64,000 nucleotides of DNA from RGIG5579 sp045541915 (GCA_045541915.1 JAZQJZ010000007.1:62001-126000), one strand, 5' to 3'; counted from the stretch's first letter, positions 16,498-25,765 are shown. The notes: a model not told the origin generated them from the sequence alone. Translations and numbers: made by a program.

Positions 16498-16748
16498 GAA
16501 ATGTCTCCTTTCAAAAAAACAAATCCGTTGTCCATCAAACACGGGCATCAAAAAGAGTCTGCCCCGTATAATATGTTCATTATATTTTACCATGAGAATG
16601 AGCATCTGTAAAGAGGAAATTTTCCTATTTTTTTAATTGTTTTTTAAGCACATTCCCCAAAAACGGCATTTCCCAAAAAAAAGCAGAAAAAGAAACACCA
16701 AAGAAGAAGGGGCATATAATAAAATGGGGAGCAAGAGAGGAGAACTTG

Positions 16749-16946
16749 ATGCAAACCTTCGTGATTCGTTGTCCCTCTGTTACCTATGCCCAAAAGGGGC
16801 AAAAAGTAATGGAGAATGCCGGCTTTCGTGCACGGCTTACCCGCGCCGGTGCCCACGGTTGCGCCTACGGACTGGAAATCAACGCCCCCGATCGGAGCGA
16901 AGCGCTTCGCCTTTTAGAAGAGGCGGGCGTCATCTTTATTCTGTAA
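16749..16946 (+). CDS. DUF3343 small protein, putative sulfur/selenium carrier-like
   Basis: 65 residues. The pattern FVIRCPSVTYAQKGQKVMENAGFRARLTR...GCAYGLEI is that of DUF3343 proteins, short proteins found beside cysteine desulfurase-like genes and proposed to carry S or Se. ATG at 16749 follows AGGAG by eight bases (a TTG lies one codon upstream). It sits 21 bases ahead of a class V aminotransferase gene, fitting the known pairing. The biochemical role is unproven. Confidence 0.75.
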   Translation: MQTFVIRCPSVTYAQKGQKVMENAGFRARLTRAGAHGCAYGLEINAPDRSEALRLLEEAGVIFIL

Positions 16947-16967
16947 TTTTCATTTGGAAGGAGCTCT

Positions 16968-18104
16968 ATGATCTATCTTGACAATGCGGCCACCAGTTAT
17001 CCAAAGCCCGTTTCTGTTCTGAGAGAAACCCTCAACACCCTCACAGCTCCCCTGGGCAATCCCGGCAGAAGCGGACATTCCGCCTCACTTTTTAGTGGCA
17101 ACGTGGTGTTTCGCGCGCGAGAAAGCCTCGCCCAGCTCATTGGGCTGAATCGTTGCGAAAGGATTGTGTTCACCAGCGGCGCCACCGCTGCCTTGAATCT
17201 GGCCATTACCGGAACCTGCCTGGCGCTTTGTGAAAAGGGTCACACTCCTTTCGTTGTCACCAGCGTTTTTGAACACAATTCCGTTTTACGTCCCCTTTTT
17301 TCCTTGGAAAAAAAGGGCTTGATCCAACTTTCGGTTCTATCGCCGGAAAAAGACGGCAATCTTTCCGCGGAATATTTGGAACGAACCAGACCCGATGTGG
17401 TAGCCGTCACCTGCAAATCCAATACCACCGGCCACCTGTTCCCCTTAAGACCGGTCTTTGACCGCTTGCGAAGGAAAGGCTGCATTGTCATTTTAGATGC
17501 AGCACAGGCCATGGGCAGCCAGATCTGCACCTTTGCCGATACAGGCGCTTCCATTCTTTGCGCCGCCGGTCACAAGGGCCTTTTTGGCATGATGGGCGGC
17601 GGTTTTCTGGCCCTCCGCGAGGATCTTCCCCTTCTTCCCGAGCCCATTTTACTGGGCGGAAGCGGAAGCGAAACCTTCAACCCCTCGATGCCTTCCGTCT
17701 TGCCCGACCTTCTGGAAGCAGGAACCCTGCCGGTTCCCGCCATTGCCTCGATGGATGCCGGTGCTCGCTTTCTTCTTCGGGAAGGAGTTCAAGGAATCTG
17801 GGAGAAAGAAAAAGAAGACAAAAGAATTCTCACCGAAGGAATCCTTAATCTTCCCGGATTTCTCCTTTATGAACCGGAGTACAAAAGCGGCCCTGTTCTG
17901 TTTAACCGGATCGGTGTAAAGGCGGAAGAGCTTGCCGCCCTATTGGCGGAAAAGGGCATTATGGCGCGAGCCGGGTTTCACTGTGCTCCCTTGGCCCACC
18001 GCTATTTGGGAAGCGAAACATCCGGTGCAGTGCGCCTATCCCCCGGACTTTTTACCGAAAAAAAAGACCTTTACCGCACGCTTTTTGTACTGAGCAAATT
18101 ATAA
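16968..18104 (+). CDS. cysteine desulfurase family PLP enzyme
   Basis: 378 residues. Class V aminotransferase with YLDNAATSYPKP at the N-terminus, FTSGATAALNLAI (PLP phosphate), ILDAAQAMG (PLP ring Asp) and CAAGHKGLFGMMG holding the Schiff-base lysine. The motif RAGFHCAPLAHRYLG near residue 325-340 has a cysteine at the sulfur-accepting loop position. It would release S or Se from cysteine or selenocysteine. The pairing with the DUF3343 gene suggests a dedicated transfer partner. It lacks the usual IscU/SufU neighbours. Confidence 0.85.
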   Translation: MIYLDNAATSYPKPVSVLRETLNTLTAPLGNPGRSGHSASLFSGNVVFRARESLAQLIGLNRCERIVFTSGATAALNLAITGTCLALCEKGHTPFVVTSVFEHNSVLRPLFSLEKKGLIQLSVLSPEKDGNLSAEYLERTRPDVVAVTCKSNTTGHLFPLRPVFDRLRRKGCIVILDAAQAMGSQICTFADTGASILCAAGHKGLFGMMGGGFLALREDLPLLPEPILLGGSGSETFNPSMPSVLPDLLEAGTLPVPAIASMDAGARFLLREGVQGIWEKEKEDKRILTEGILNLPGFLLYEPEYKSGPVLFNRIGVKAEELAALLAEKGIMARAGFHCAPLAHRYLGSETSGAVRLSPGLFTEKKDLYRTLFVLSKL

Positions 18105-18139
18105 AAAAAAGACCCGTTGCGTTTTGCAACGGGTCTTTT
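18104..18139. terminator. bidirectional terminator
   Basis: AAAAGACCCGTTGC pairs with GCAACGGGTCTTTT across a five-base loop, between the convergent cysteine desulfurase and ABC ATPase genes. Confidence 0.92.
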
Positions 18140-18149
18140 GTAACACAAA

Positions 18150-19271
18150 TTAGTGGCAGATGCAGATTTCGGTGTCCTTATCGAACAGGTGAAGTCTGTT
18201 CACATCGAACGCAACCTTTACAACGTCGCCAACTTTTGCCTTGGATCTGGGAGATACTCTGGCAATAAAGTTCTGTTCCTGAGAGTTCAGATACAGGAAG
18301 ATTTCAGCACCCATCAACTCGGTTACGTCAACATTTGCTTCGATTACCCAATCAGAGTACTGAGACAGATACATAGGATCGTCGTGAATGGCCTCGGAAC
18401 GAATACCTGCGATCACTTCCTGACCGATATACTTCTGAACTTCGTCATTCTCGCACTTCTCCTGAGGAAGCTTGAATTCGTGGTTCTCGCCAAAAGTGAA
18501 GTAAACAGCATCATCGCCCTTCTTCTTGATCAGCTTGCCGTTGAAGAAGTTCATCTGAGGAGTACCGATAAAGCCTGCAACGAACAGGTTTACGGGCAGA
18601 TCGTACAGATTTTGAGGAGTATCTACCTGCTGGATGATACCGTCCTTCATAACCACGATTCTGGAAGCCATGGTCATAGCCTCGGTCTGGTCGTGGGTAA
18701 CGTAGATGAAGGTGGTCTGCAGCTTCTGATGAAGCTTGGTCAACTCAGTTCTCATGGAAGCACGGAGTTTTGCGTCCAGGTTGGAAAGAGGCTCGTCAAG
18801 AAGGAATACCTTCGGTTCACGCACGATGGCACGACCCAGAGCAACACGCTGTCTCTGACCACCGGAGAGAGCCTTCGGCTTACGGTCGAGAAGGTGAGCA
18901 ATGTCAAGAATACGAGCAGCTTCTTCCACTCTTCTCTTGATTTCTTCCTTGGGAACCTTTCTCAATTTCAAACCAAATGCCATGTTTTCAAACACAGACA
19001 TATGAGGATACAGAGCATAGTTCTGGAACACCATCGCAATGTCTCTGTCCTTAGGAGCAACGTCGTTCACCAGTCTGTCGCCGATGAAGAGTTCGCCTTC
19101 GGTGATTTCTTCCAGACCTGCTACCATACGAAGGGTGGTGGACTTACCGCAACCGGAAGGACCTACCAGGATGATAAACTCTTTGTCCTTGATTTCAAGG
19201 CAAAAGTCGGTAACTGCAGTAACGCCGCCGGGATATTTCTTAAAAATATGTTTTAAAGATACGCTTGCCAT
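18150..19271 (-). CDS. msmX: MsmX/UgpC-type sugar ABC transporter ATPase
   Basis: 373 residues. Walker A GPSGCGKST (about 37-45), Q-loop NYALYPHMSVFENMAFGLKLRK, signature LSGGQRQRVALGRAIVREP, Walker B VFLLDEPLSNLD and H-loop THDQTEAMTM, then a C-terminal TOBE/OB domain typical of the CUT1 (MsmX/MalK) group. No permease or binding protein is adjacent, as with B. subtilis MsmX, which serves several importers. AGGAGG lies six bases before the ATG. Confidence 0.9.
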   Translation of the reverse strand: MASVSLKHIFKKYPGGVTAVTDFCLEIKDKEFIILVGPSGCGKSTTLRMVAGLEEITEGELFIGDRLVNDVAPKDRDIAMVFQNYALYPHMSVFENMAFGLKLRKVPKEEIKRRVEEAARILDIAHLLDRKPKALSGGQRQRVALGRAIVREPKVFLLDEPLSNLDAKLRASMRTELTKLHQKLQTTFIYVTHDQTEAMTMASRIVVMKDGIIQQVDTPQNLYDLPVNLFVAGFIGTPQMNFFNGKLIKKKGDDAVYFTFGENHEFKLPQEKCENDEVQKYIGQEVIAGIRSEAIHDDPMYLSQYSDWVIEANVDVTELMGAEIFLYLNSQEQNFIARVSPRSKAKVGDVVKVAFDVNRLHLFDKDTEICICH

Positions 19272-19329
19272 TTTTTCCTCCTAAAAATAGACATAGGGAT
19301 CTCCCTACGATTTACAACATCATTATCTT

Positions 19330-19560
19330 AACAAATTTTTCACTCAAAGGAAAGATGTTTATTTCCCAAAAATCCAAAAAACAATTTATGTATTTTCAAC
19401 AAAATGAAAAATTAAAATTATAATCGATATTAAAATTATATTGGAATTCAACCACTTTTTAGTTTTTATTACATATTTTCTATTTTCACAAATTATTTTT
19501 TATACGATGTTATTGTTAAACAATAAAAAATAAATTTCAATTTTATTCACAAAACTTCCG
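19330..19560. other. very AT-rich intergenic stretch
   Basis: Between msmX and the next gene lie 360 bases without a coding sequence. Most of it is A/T runs; an 11-base direct repeat TTAAAATTATA occurs at 19412 and 19430. A weak -10 (TAAGAT on the minus strand, 19325-19330) could serve msmX. No RNA gene or operator is recognisable. Confidence 0.6.
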
Positions 19561-19568
19561 ATTTTTCC

Positions 19569-19598
19569 TTGCAAGGCAGGTGATTTTCTTGGTATAAT
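19569..19598 (+). promoter_or_regulatory. promoter of the 19632 operon
   Basis: TTGCAA at 19569-19574 and TATAAT at 19593-19598, spacer 18. It would drive the small HTH-like gene, the prenyl synthase and probably the carboxypeptidase. Confidence 0.65.
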
Positions 19599-19631
19599 GA
19601 AGAAAATTTATGGTATAAACGAGGCAAACGA

Positions 19632-19991
19632 ATGCACTTCAACAAACGAATCTTCTCCATTTTACTGGAGAAAGCAAAGGGAGACCGCTCCTGGCGGCAA
19701 TTCGCAATGGATTGCGATATCAGCTATATTCAGATGAGAAAGCTGGCGCTGGAGCAACAGGAAAATTCTCCCCGAAAGAAATTAATGACCAAGATCGCGC
19801 AAAATGCCGCAGGCGGCATCACCCTGGAGGATCTGATGTTCTGCTCCGGAGTGGGAGAAGAAAATGAAGAGAAAAAGCCCTCCGGTGCAGCCGGCCGTTC
19901 CGGCGATCTCTTGAATGAAAAATTCCAGTCCCTCTCTATGGGTCAGAGAAAAATGGTGCTGGATTTCATTGATTTTCTGGTGGCACGATGA
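19632..19991 (+). CDS. small XRE/HTH-like protein
   Basis: 119 residues. The N-terminal half (RSWRQFAMDCDISYIQMRKLALEQQENSPRKKLMTKIAQNAAGGITLEDLMF) has the length and spacing of an XRE-type helix-turn-helix, though it diverges from the consensus. The C-terminal helix (SMGQRKMVLDFIDFLVAR) is a common tail of such regulators. The last four bases overlap the prenyl synthase start (ATGA), so the two are translationally coupled. Its target is unknown; autoregulation is possible. Confidence 0.65.
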   Translation: MHFNKRIFSILLEKAKGDRSWRQFAMDCDISYIQMRKLALEQQENSPRKKLMTKIAQNAAGGITLEDLMFCSGVGEENEEKKPSGAAGRSGDLLNEKFQSLSMGQRKMVLDFIDFLVAR

Positions 19992-21076
19992 ACCAGGCTC
20001 TCCTTTCTTATTTAAAAGAGACCGGCGATAAGATCCTTTCCTACTACAAGGAGAATCCTCCCTTTGCCTTGACCCCGGCAGAGCTAATGGAAGGAACCTT
20101 CGTTTATTTCGAACGCGGCGGAAAGCGCTTGCGTCCGGCCATCTGCCGTCTTTGTGCCGGCATTTTGGGCGGAAAACTGGCAGAAGATGAAGCCATTCCC
20201 TGTGCCTTGGCCCTGGAGCTTTATCACAACTGGACCTTGGTTCACGATGATATGATCGACCACGACGATACCCGTCGCGGAAAAAGCGCCGTGCACAAGC
20301 TGATCCAGGATCAGTTTCTTTCTCAAACCGAGAAAGAAGTCGCCCAGGAATACGGCTTCGATGCCGCTCTTCTGGCAGGCGACGCCCTTCACAGCGCCTC
20401 TATTTCCTACCTTTCCCATCTTTCGGATACAGGATTTGTTCCGCCGGAGGTGACCTTAAAGATCATTTCCCTTTTGGAAGGGGAATACGGCCCTCGGCTC
20501 ATCAGCGGAGAAACCGTGGATACCAAAAACGGCCTTCTTTACGGGGCCGATGGCTTCTGGCGCCTCACCCGGGAGGAGATTGTGGATATGATGGCCGGCA
20601 AAACCGGCGCTCTGTTTGCCATCAGCGCTCTTTCCGGCGCTCTGATCGGTGCCGGGAATACCAATACAGAGGATCCCAGCGTGAAGACTCTGGCCCTGTT
20701 TGCAGAGAATTGCGGCATTGCCTTTCAGCTTCAGGATGATATTTTGGGCATTACCAGCACCCAGGAAAAGCTGGGAAAGCCCATCGGCAGTGACATTCGC
20801 GAAGGAAAACCCACCTTGCTTTTGCTTTCCGCCTATCAAAATGCCTCGCCACAAGAGCAAGCCTTCTTGCGCCAGGTGGTGGGCAGATCCAAAAATGAAG
20901 AAGAAATTCTTCGGGCTAGAGAAATTCTTTTGCGTTGCGGCGGTGTGGAAAAGACAAAAGAGATTGCCAAAAAGCACCTGGACAAAGCCGCTCGGTGCCT
21001 TGCTGTTTTGCAGGATTCCCCAGCCAAGAGCTTGCTTTCTGCTTGGTGCGACTTTATGCTGAATCGAGATTTATAA
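19988..21076 (+). CDS. polyprenyl (farnesyl/geranylgeranyl-type) diphosphate synthase
   Basis: 362 residues. The first aspartate-rich motif HDDMIDHDDTRRG (residues 86-98) and second motif FQLQDDILG (near 250) with GGKRLRP at 44-50 define a trans-isoprenyl diphosphate synthase. It condenses isopentenyl diphosphate with allylic diphosphates to make precursors of undecaprenyl lipid or quinone tails; chain length cannot be read with confidence. Coupled to the preceding HTH-like gene by a four-base overlap and followed 15 bases later by a PBP5-type gene. Confidence 0.9.
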   Translation: MNQALLSYLKETGDKILSYYKENPPFALTPAELMEGTFVYFERGGKRLRPAICRLCAGILGGKLAEDEAIPCALALELYHNWTLVHDDMIDHDDTRRGKSAVHKLIQDQFLSQTEKEVAQEYGFDAALLAGDALHSASISYLSHLSDTGFVPPEVTLKIISLLEGEYGPRLISGETVDTKNGLLYGADGFWRLTREEIVDMMAGKTGALFAISALSGALIGAGNTNTEDPSVKTLALFAENCGIAFQLQDDILGITSTQEKLGKPIGSDIREGKPTLLLLSAYQNASPQEQAFLRQVVGRSKNEEEILRAREILLRCGGVEKTKEIAKKHLDKAARCLAVLQDSPAKSLLSAWCDFMLNRDL

Positions 21077-21091
21077 AAAATAGGAACGGTT

Positions 21092-22429
21092 ATGAAAAAA
21101 TTTCTTTCTCTTATTCTGGCTCTGACCTTGCTTTTCCCCCTCTCCTTCTCGGCAAAAGCGGAGAAGGATGCCATTTACGATCTGGTGCTGGATTCCCAAG
21201 GAGCTTATGTTTTCAATCTGGAAACCGACACTGCCATTTATGAAAAAGCACAGGATTCCAGAATGTTCCCCGCCTCTACCACCAAAATCATGACGGCTTT
21301 GGTGGTACTGGAGAACTGTCCCGATCCCAAAAACACCTTCATTACAGTGGAGGACACGTCCCTGTTCCGATATATCATCGAAGACGGTGGTGTTCATATG
21401 AGCCTGATGAACGGGGAAACCTTTACTGTTTATGACCTTCTTTTGGGTCTGATGATCAATTCGTTCTGCGATGTGGCAGAGCTTCTGGCCTATCACTTTG
21501 GAAACCGGAACGTCGAAAATTTCATCGAAATGATGAACCAGCGTGCCCACAAGATCGGCCTGGAAAACACCCATTTCGAAAATGCCCACGGGCTACATTC
21601 TACCAACCACTACTCCTCTCCCCGGGATGTGGCACTTTTTATGGCAGAGGCTATCAAGAATGAAACCTTTCTGGAGATTATCTCCACCCGGAAATACACC
21701 ATTCCGGCCACCGGCCAACGAGGTGAAAGGCAGCTAAATCACACCGTCAATATTTACTCCGAGAAAAATGACTATTATTTGGATGCTTTTGTGGGCGGAA
21801 AATCAGGATTTACCGATCAAGCCGGACGCTGCCTTGCTACCTATAGCACAAAAGACGGCATTTCTTATGTTTCGGTGCTGCTGGGTGCCAATATGGATAC
21901 CAACCGGAACTATTCCGGCAATATGTCTTATATTGAGACCCACACTCTCATCTCCTACGCTTACGAGCACTTCCAGATCCAGACCGTTTTGGAAAAGGGT
22001 GCCCAGATCGGCCAGATTCCCGTTACCGACGGTGAGGTGTCTCTCCCTGTTCTGGCAGGAGAAGAGATTCGGGTTTTGTCCCGAAAAGGCGAAACTCCCG
22101 GATACTTCGTTTTACTTCCCGAGGCGATTTTGCCGGATAAGGTCAAAGACGGAGCCGTAGTGGGTGAAGCGAAATTGATGTTCAACGGCGAAGAAGCGGA
22201 AGGCTCCTATCCCCTTGTCCTGTCCTGGGACGGAGTTCCAATCACCACCAAATCCCAAATTCAGAAGGGGGCGGAAAGCGCCTGGGGTTCTGTTTCAAAA
22301 ATTTTCCAGACCGACGAAACTTTTTTAACCCTTCTGATCCTATTGATCTTCATCGTTGCTCTTTGTATTCCGGCTATGAAGATCACCCGCATTCTTCACA
22401 AGAAAAAATCCCATCGACCCAAACACTGA
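21092..22429 (+). CDS. D-alanyl-D-alanine carboxypeptidase (PBP5/DacF type)
   Basis: 445 residues. Signal peptide (residues 1-22), serine peptidase S11 domain with SxxK at FPASTTKIMTA, and KSG in the third motif VGGKSGFTDQAG. The second motif, normally SxN, reads INSFCDVAE, with Cys in place of Asn. A C-terminal beta domain and one transmembrane helix follow (TLLILLIFIVALCIPAM). It trims peptidoglycan stem peptides at the cell surface. The Cys in motif 2 occurs where some clostridial relatives also deviate, so activity is likely but not assured. Confidence 0.88.
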   Translation: MKKFLSLILALTLLFPLSFSAKAEKDAIYDLVLDSQGAYVFNLETDTAIYEKAQDSRMFPASTTKIMTALVVLENCPDPKNTFITVEDTSLFRYIIEDGGVHMSLMNGETFTVYDLLLGLMINSFCDVAELLAYHFGNRNVENFIEMMNQRAHKIGLENTHFENAHGLHSTNHYSSPRDVALFMAEAIKNETFLEIISTRKYTIPATGQRGERQLNHTVNIYSEKNDYYLDAFVGGKSGFTDQAGRCLATYSTKDGISYVSVLLGANMDTNRNYSGNMSYIETHTLISYAYEHFQIQTVLEKGAQIGQIPVTDGEVSLPVLAGEEIRVLSRKGETPGYFVLLPEAILPDKVKDGAVVGEAKLMFNGEEAEGSYPLVLSWDGVPITTKSQIQKGAESAWGSVSKIFQTDETFLTLLILLIFIVALCIPAMKITRILHKKKSHRPKH

Positions 22430-22437
22430 AAATAAAA

Positions 22438-22466
22438 AGAAAGCAGAAATTTCTGCTTTCTTTTTT
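22438..22466. terminator. bidirectional terminator
   Basis: AGAAAGCAGAA pairs with TTCTGCTTTCT around a three-base loop and is followed by a T-run; it lies between convergent genes ending at 22429 and 22470. Confidence 0.85.
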
Positions 22467-22469
22467 TCT

Positions 22470-22937
22470 TTAGAACTGTTTGAAAAAAGTTTCGTCAAAG
22501 GGAAGAGAGATCACAAAGCGCATTTCCAATTCCGGATCAGGAAAAGGACAAAGCCCCTGGTGAAACTGTCTTCTGTCCGAAACAAAGACCATACTAATCC
22601 CTGCTTTTTCCTCGCTTCTTCTGGGCTGCGTATTCCCTCCTCGAAGGAGAGTTCCGCAAAGACGCGCGGAGCAAAGAAACAGAACCTGGCCATTTTCATC
22701 CGGCTCTGTAATGGGTCTGGCCAAAAACAGCTTTGACGGATCAATGCCCAATTCGCCCAGGAACAAAAGAGCTTCCTTTTCAGCCTTTGACAACAGATAC
22801 CGAAAGAAGTTTGCCCCCACATCGTTTCCGCTGTATGGGGGGATCGCACTGTACTGTTTTCGGTTTTCCTCTACATCCACTTCCAGGATGTAAGAGCCAA
22901 TCTCAAAGCGCGTCCCTGTCTTCTGCAAATGTCTCAC
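22470..22937 (-). CDS. hypothetical protein
   Basis: 155 residues, no family recognised. It starts with GTG at 22937 inside the end of the yigZ gene (35-base overlap) and reads as a compact mixed alpha/beta cytoplasmic protein without signal or membrane segment. RSEEKAGISMVFVSDRRQF and a short acidic stretch FPDPELEMRF are visible. The overlap implies co-transcription with gyrB-like and yigZ genes. The AGTAGGTGAG around the start is both its likely ribosome-binding region and coding sequence of yigZ. Confidence 0.6.
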   Translation of the reverse strand: MRHLQKTGTRFEIGSYILEVDVEENRKQYSAIPPYSGNDVGANFFRYLLSKAEKEALLFLGELGIDPSKLFLARPITEPDENGQVLFLCSARLCGTLLRGGNTQPRRSEEKAGISMVFVSDRRQFHQGLCPFPDPELEMRFVISLPFDETFFKQF

Positions 22938-23535
22938 CTACTGTTTTTAAAATAATTTTACCGCCTGAAAGATCTGAAAGAAGCACTTCCAATTCCTCTT
23001 TTTCCTTTTGGGAAGTCAGGAGGGAAAGCTCCACTTCCTCTCCGAATTCCTTTCCCATAACGCGATAGGAACGGGCATTCAGCTCAAATTCCACCTTGGA
23101 AAAAAGCGGATAGGGAATCCGTACCTTGGTAATATAAACCTTGGAAAATTGGCAGATTCCTGCTGCGCGCACCGCATCCCGCGCCCCTCTGGCATAAGCT
23201 CTGGCAAGGCCGCCTGCACCCAAAAGAATTCCGCCGAAATATCGGGTCACTACCACGCAAAGGCCGGTAACCTCTTCCTTTTTCAGAACTTCCAGCATTG
23301 GGATCCCACCGGTTCCCTTGGGTTCCCCATCGTCATCAAAGCGTTGAACCGACCCTTCCCGATTGATAAAGGCCGAAACGTGATGCCTGGCATCCGGATC
23401 GATCCTCCTTGATTCCTCCACAAACGCCTGGGCTTCTTCCCAAGTTTGACAGGGCTTTACCCTGCCGATGAATTCACTTTTCTTTTCCACAAAGCGACTT
23501 TCCGCAAAGCCGCAAACCGTCCGATACCGCTCCAT
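22903..23535 (-). CDS. yigZ: YigZ/IMPACT family protein
   Basis: 210 residues. The N-terminal IMPACT domain with ESRFVEKKSEFIG, ARHHVSAFI, DDGEPKGTGGIPMLEVL and VVVTRYFGGILLGAGGLARAY is diagnostic; a C-terminal DUF1949-like alpha/beta domain follows (PYPLFSKVEFEL...). Bacterial members bind nucleic acids or ribosomes, but the cellular function is not settled. The ATG shares one base with the stop of the upstream gyrB-like gene, so they form one operon. Confidence 0.9.
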   Translation of the reverse strand: MERYRTVCGFAESRFVEKKSEFIGRVKPCQTWEEAQAFVEESRRIDPDARHHVSAFINREGSVQRFDDDGEPKGTGGIPMLEVLKKEEVTGLCVVVTRYFGGILLGAGGLARAYARGARDAVRAAGICQFSKVYITKVRIPYPLFSKVEFELNARSYRVMGKEFGEEVELSLLTSQKEKEELEVLLSDLSGGKIILKTVGETFAEDRDAL

Positions 23536-25568
23536 CAGTGGGCGTCCGCCAGATCGATATACAAATGACCGTTCTCGGAAATGTACCGCTTCCTGCCCTC
23601 CAGGTCATCGCCCAGAAGGATCTCGAACATTTCGCGGGTGACCGCCTCATCCTCCGGCATGATCCGGATGAGTCGGCGCGTGGCGGGATCCATGGTGGTC
23701 TTTCTCATCATATCCGGCTCGTTTTCGCCCAGACCCTTGGAGCGCTGCACCTTGTATTTCTTGCCCTCCAGCTTTTCCAGGATCTTGTTTTTTTCCTTTT
23801 CGTCATAGGCGAACATAATGTCATCCTTGCAGCTGATCTCATACAAGGGGGATTCGGCAATGAAGATCCTTCCCTTTTCAATGAGTGTAGGCAAAAGCCG
23901 ATAGAACATGGTCAGGATCAGCGTTCGGATCTGGAAGCCATCCTCGTCGGCATCGGTACAGATGATGATCTTGTTCCACTTGAGATTGTCATAATTAAAC
24001 TGGGCCAGGTCCTTGTGTCCCTTGCCGATCTCCACACCGCACCCAATGATCCGGAGAAGATCCACAATGATCTCACTCTTGAAGATTCGGTCGTATCCGC
24101 ACTTAAGGCAGTTCAGGGTCTTTCCCCGAACGGGAATGATCGCCTGAAATTCCGCATCTCTTCCCAATTTACAGCTGGCAAGAGCCGAGTCGCCCTCCAC
24201 AATATAAAGTTCCCGTACCTCCTTGTCCTTGGAACGGCAGTTGGCAAATTTCTCAATGCGATTGGTCACATCCAGCGTGCCGGAAAGCTTCTTTTTGATG
24301 TTCACCCGAGCGCTTTCTGCACTCTCCCGGCTTCGCTTATTGATGAGAACCTGGGCGGCAATGCGATCGGCATCAGCCGGGTTCTCCGCAAAGTAAATTT
24401 CCAGCTTCTCATCGAAAAACTGGATCATCGCTTCTGCAATGAATTTATTCGTCACTTCTTTTTTGGTCTGATCGGAAAAGGAGGCCACGTTGGAAAAGCA
24501 GTTGGTGACCAGAATCAAGCAGTCCTCCACATCCTGGAAACTGATCTTCTGCTCATTCTTATTGTACTTTCCGCCGTTTCTCAAATATCCGTCAATGGCC
24601 CGAAGAAAACTGGATTTGACTGCCTTCTCAGGACTTCCGCCGTGCTCCAGCCAGCTGGAGTTGTGATAATACTCCAATTTCTGCCGTTTGGCAGAGAAGC
24701 AAAAGGCCACTTCCATGCGAACGTCATATTCGCTTTTATCTTCCCGATCCTTGCCGCGCTTTTCGCCCTGCCAGAATTCGGGAACAGTCAGGGTTCCCAC
24801 CTTTCCCTCGGTGGTCACCATTTCATTGTTTTCATTGATTTCGGCCATTTCCCGGACATAATCCAAAATGCCCTCTTTATAAAGGAAGGAATGCTCGGAC
24901 CAGACTCCGTCTGCCCCCTGGTAGCGGAGATTCAGTGTCAGCCCACCGTTTACCACTGCCTGGCGACGCATAGAATCCACAAAATACTCCTCCGGGATCC
25001 CAATCTCCGTAAATACCTCCAGATCCGGCTTCCAGGTGATCACCGTACCGGTGCGGCGGCGATTGTAGGGTTCCTTGGTCAGCTCTCCATCCACATTTCC
25101 CTTTTTAAAATTGATGCGATAACGGGTATTGTGGGAGAACACTTCCACTTCCATAAATTCAGAGCTATACTGAGTGGCGCAGGCGCCAAGTCCGTTCAGA
25201 CCCAGCGAATACTGATAAGCACCGCCCTTGGCGTTGTCGTATTTACCGCCGGCATACAACTCACAAAAGATCAATTCCCAGTTAAATCTTCCCTCTTTTT
25301 CATTCCAATCCAAGGGAATACCCCGTCCAAAATCTTCTACTGTGATCACATGATCCCGGGTGACGGAAACATTGATCACATCCCCATAGCCGGCTCTCGC
25401 CTCGTCAATGGAGTTAGAGAGGATTTCAAAGAAGGAATGGGCGCACCCGTCCAATCCGTCGGATCCGAAAATAACACCGGGACGTTTGCGCACGCGATCG
25501 GCACCCTTGAGACTCTGGATGCTTTGATCGTTATATTCTGCTGATTTTTTTCTTGCTTCTGCCGCCAT
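23535..25568 (-). CDS. divergent GyrB/ParE-type topoisomerase subunit
   Basis: 677 residues. GHKL ATPase with EILSNSIDEARAGYGD, VEDFGRGIPLDW and YSLGLNGLGACATQYSS, transducer region, then TOPRIM with IVEGDSALASCKLGRD, DADEDGFQIRTL, and the final GLGENEPDMMRKTTMDP. Key acidic residues (EGDS, DAD.D) are present, yet EGDSAGGSAKQGRD and DADVDGAHIRTL of housekeeping GyrB/ParE are altered. This points to a second, divergent type IIA topoisomerase B subunit. No A subunit is adjacent. Operon with yigZ and the hypothetical gene downstream. Confidence 0.85.
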   Translation of the reverse strand: MAAEARKKSAEYNDQSIQSLKGADRVRKRPGVIFGSDGLDGCAHSFFEILSNSIDEARAGYGDVINVSVTRDHVITVEDFGRGIPLDWNEKEGRFNWELIFCELYAGGKYDNAKGGAYQYSLGLNGLGACATQYSSEFMEVEVFSHNTRYRINFKKGNVDGELTKEPYNRRRTGTVITWKPDLEVFTEIGIPEEYFVDSMRRQAVVNGGLTLNLRYQGADGVWSEHSFLYKEGILDYVREMAEINENNEMVTTEGKVGTLTVPEFWQGEKRGKDREDKSEYDVRMEVAFCFSAKRQKLEYYHNSSWLEHGGSPEKAVKSSFLRAIDGYLRNGGKYNKNEQKISFQDVEDCLILVTNCFSNVASFSDQTKKEVTNKFIAEAMIQFFDEKLEIYFAENPADADRIAAQVLINKRSRESAESARVNIKKKLSGTLDVTNRIEKFANCRSKDKEVRELYIVEGDSALASCKLGRDAEFQAIIPVRGKTLNCLKCGYDRIFKSEIIVDLLRIIGCGVEIGKGHKDLAQFNYDNLKWNKIIICTDADEDGFQIRTLILTMFYRLLPTLIEKGRIFIAESPLYEISCKDDIMFAYDEKEKNKILEKLEGKKYKVQRSKGLGENEPDMMRKTTMDPATRRLIRIMPEDEAVTREMFEILLGDDLEGRKRYISENGHLYIDLADAH

Positions 25569-25765
25569 AAACGTTTTTCTCCCTCTTCGGTTCGTGATCC
25601 TTACAATACCTTTTTATTATACCGAAAAAAGACGGTTTCGTCAACCGAAAAGCAAAAAGCCAAAGGGGAATGATAAAAGGCTTTTCTTTTCACAGAAACT
25701 GTTAAAAAAACAGAATTTTTGCTTAAAAAAGAGGTTTTTTCGCCTTTTGTTTTTCCGTTTCTCGG

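Noticed and set aside
23538..25544. Long antisense reading frame of 668 codons opposite the gyrB-like gene
   Set aside because: It mirrors codon bias of the real gene, shows no domain motifs and lacks a ribosome-binding site.
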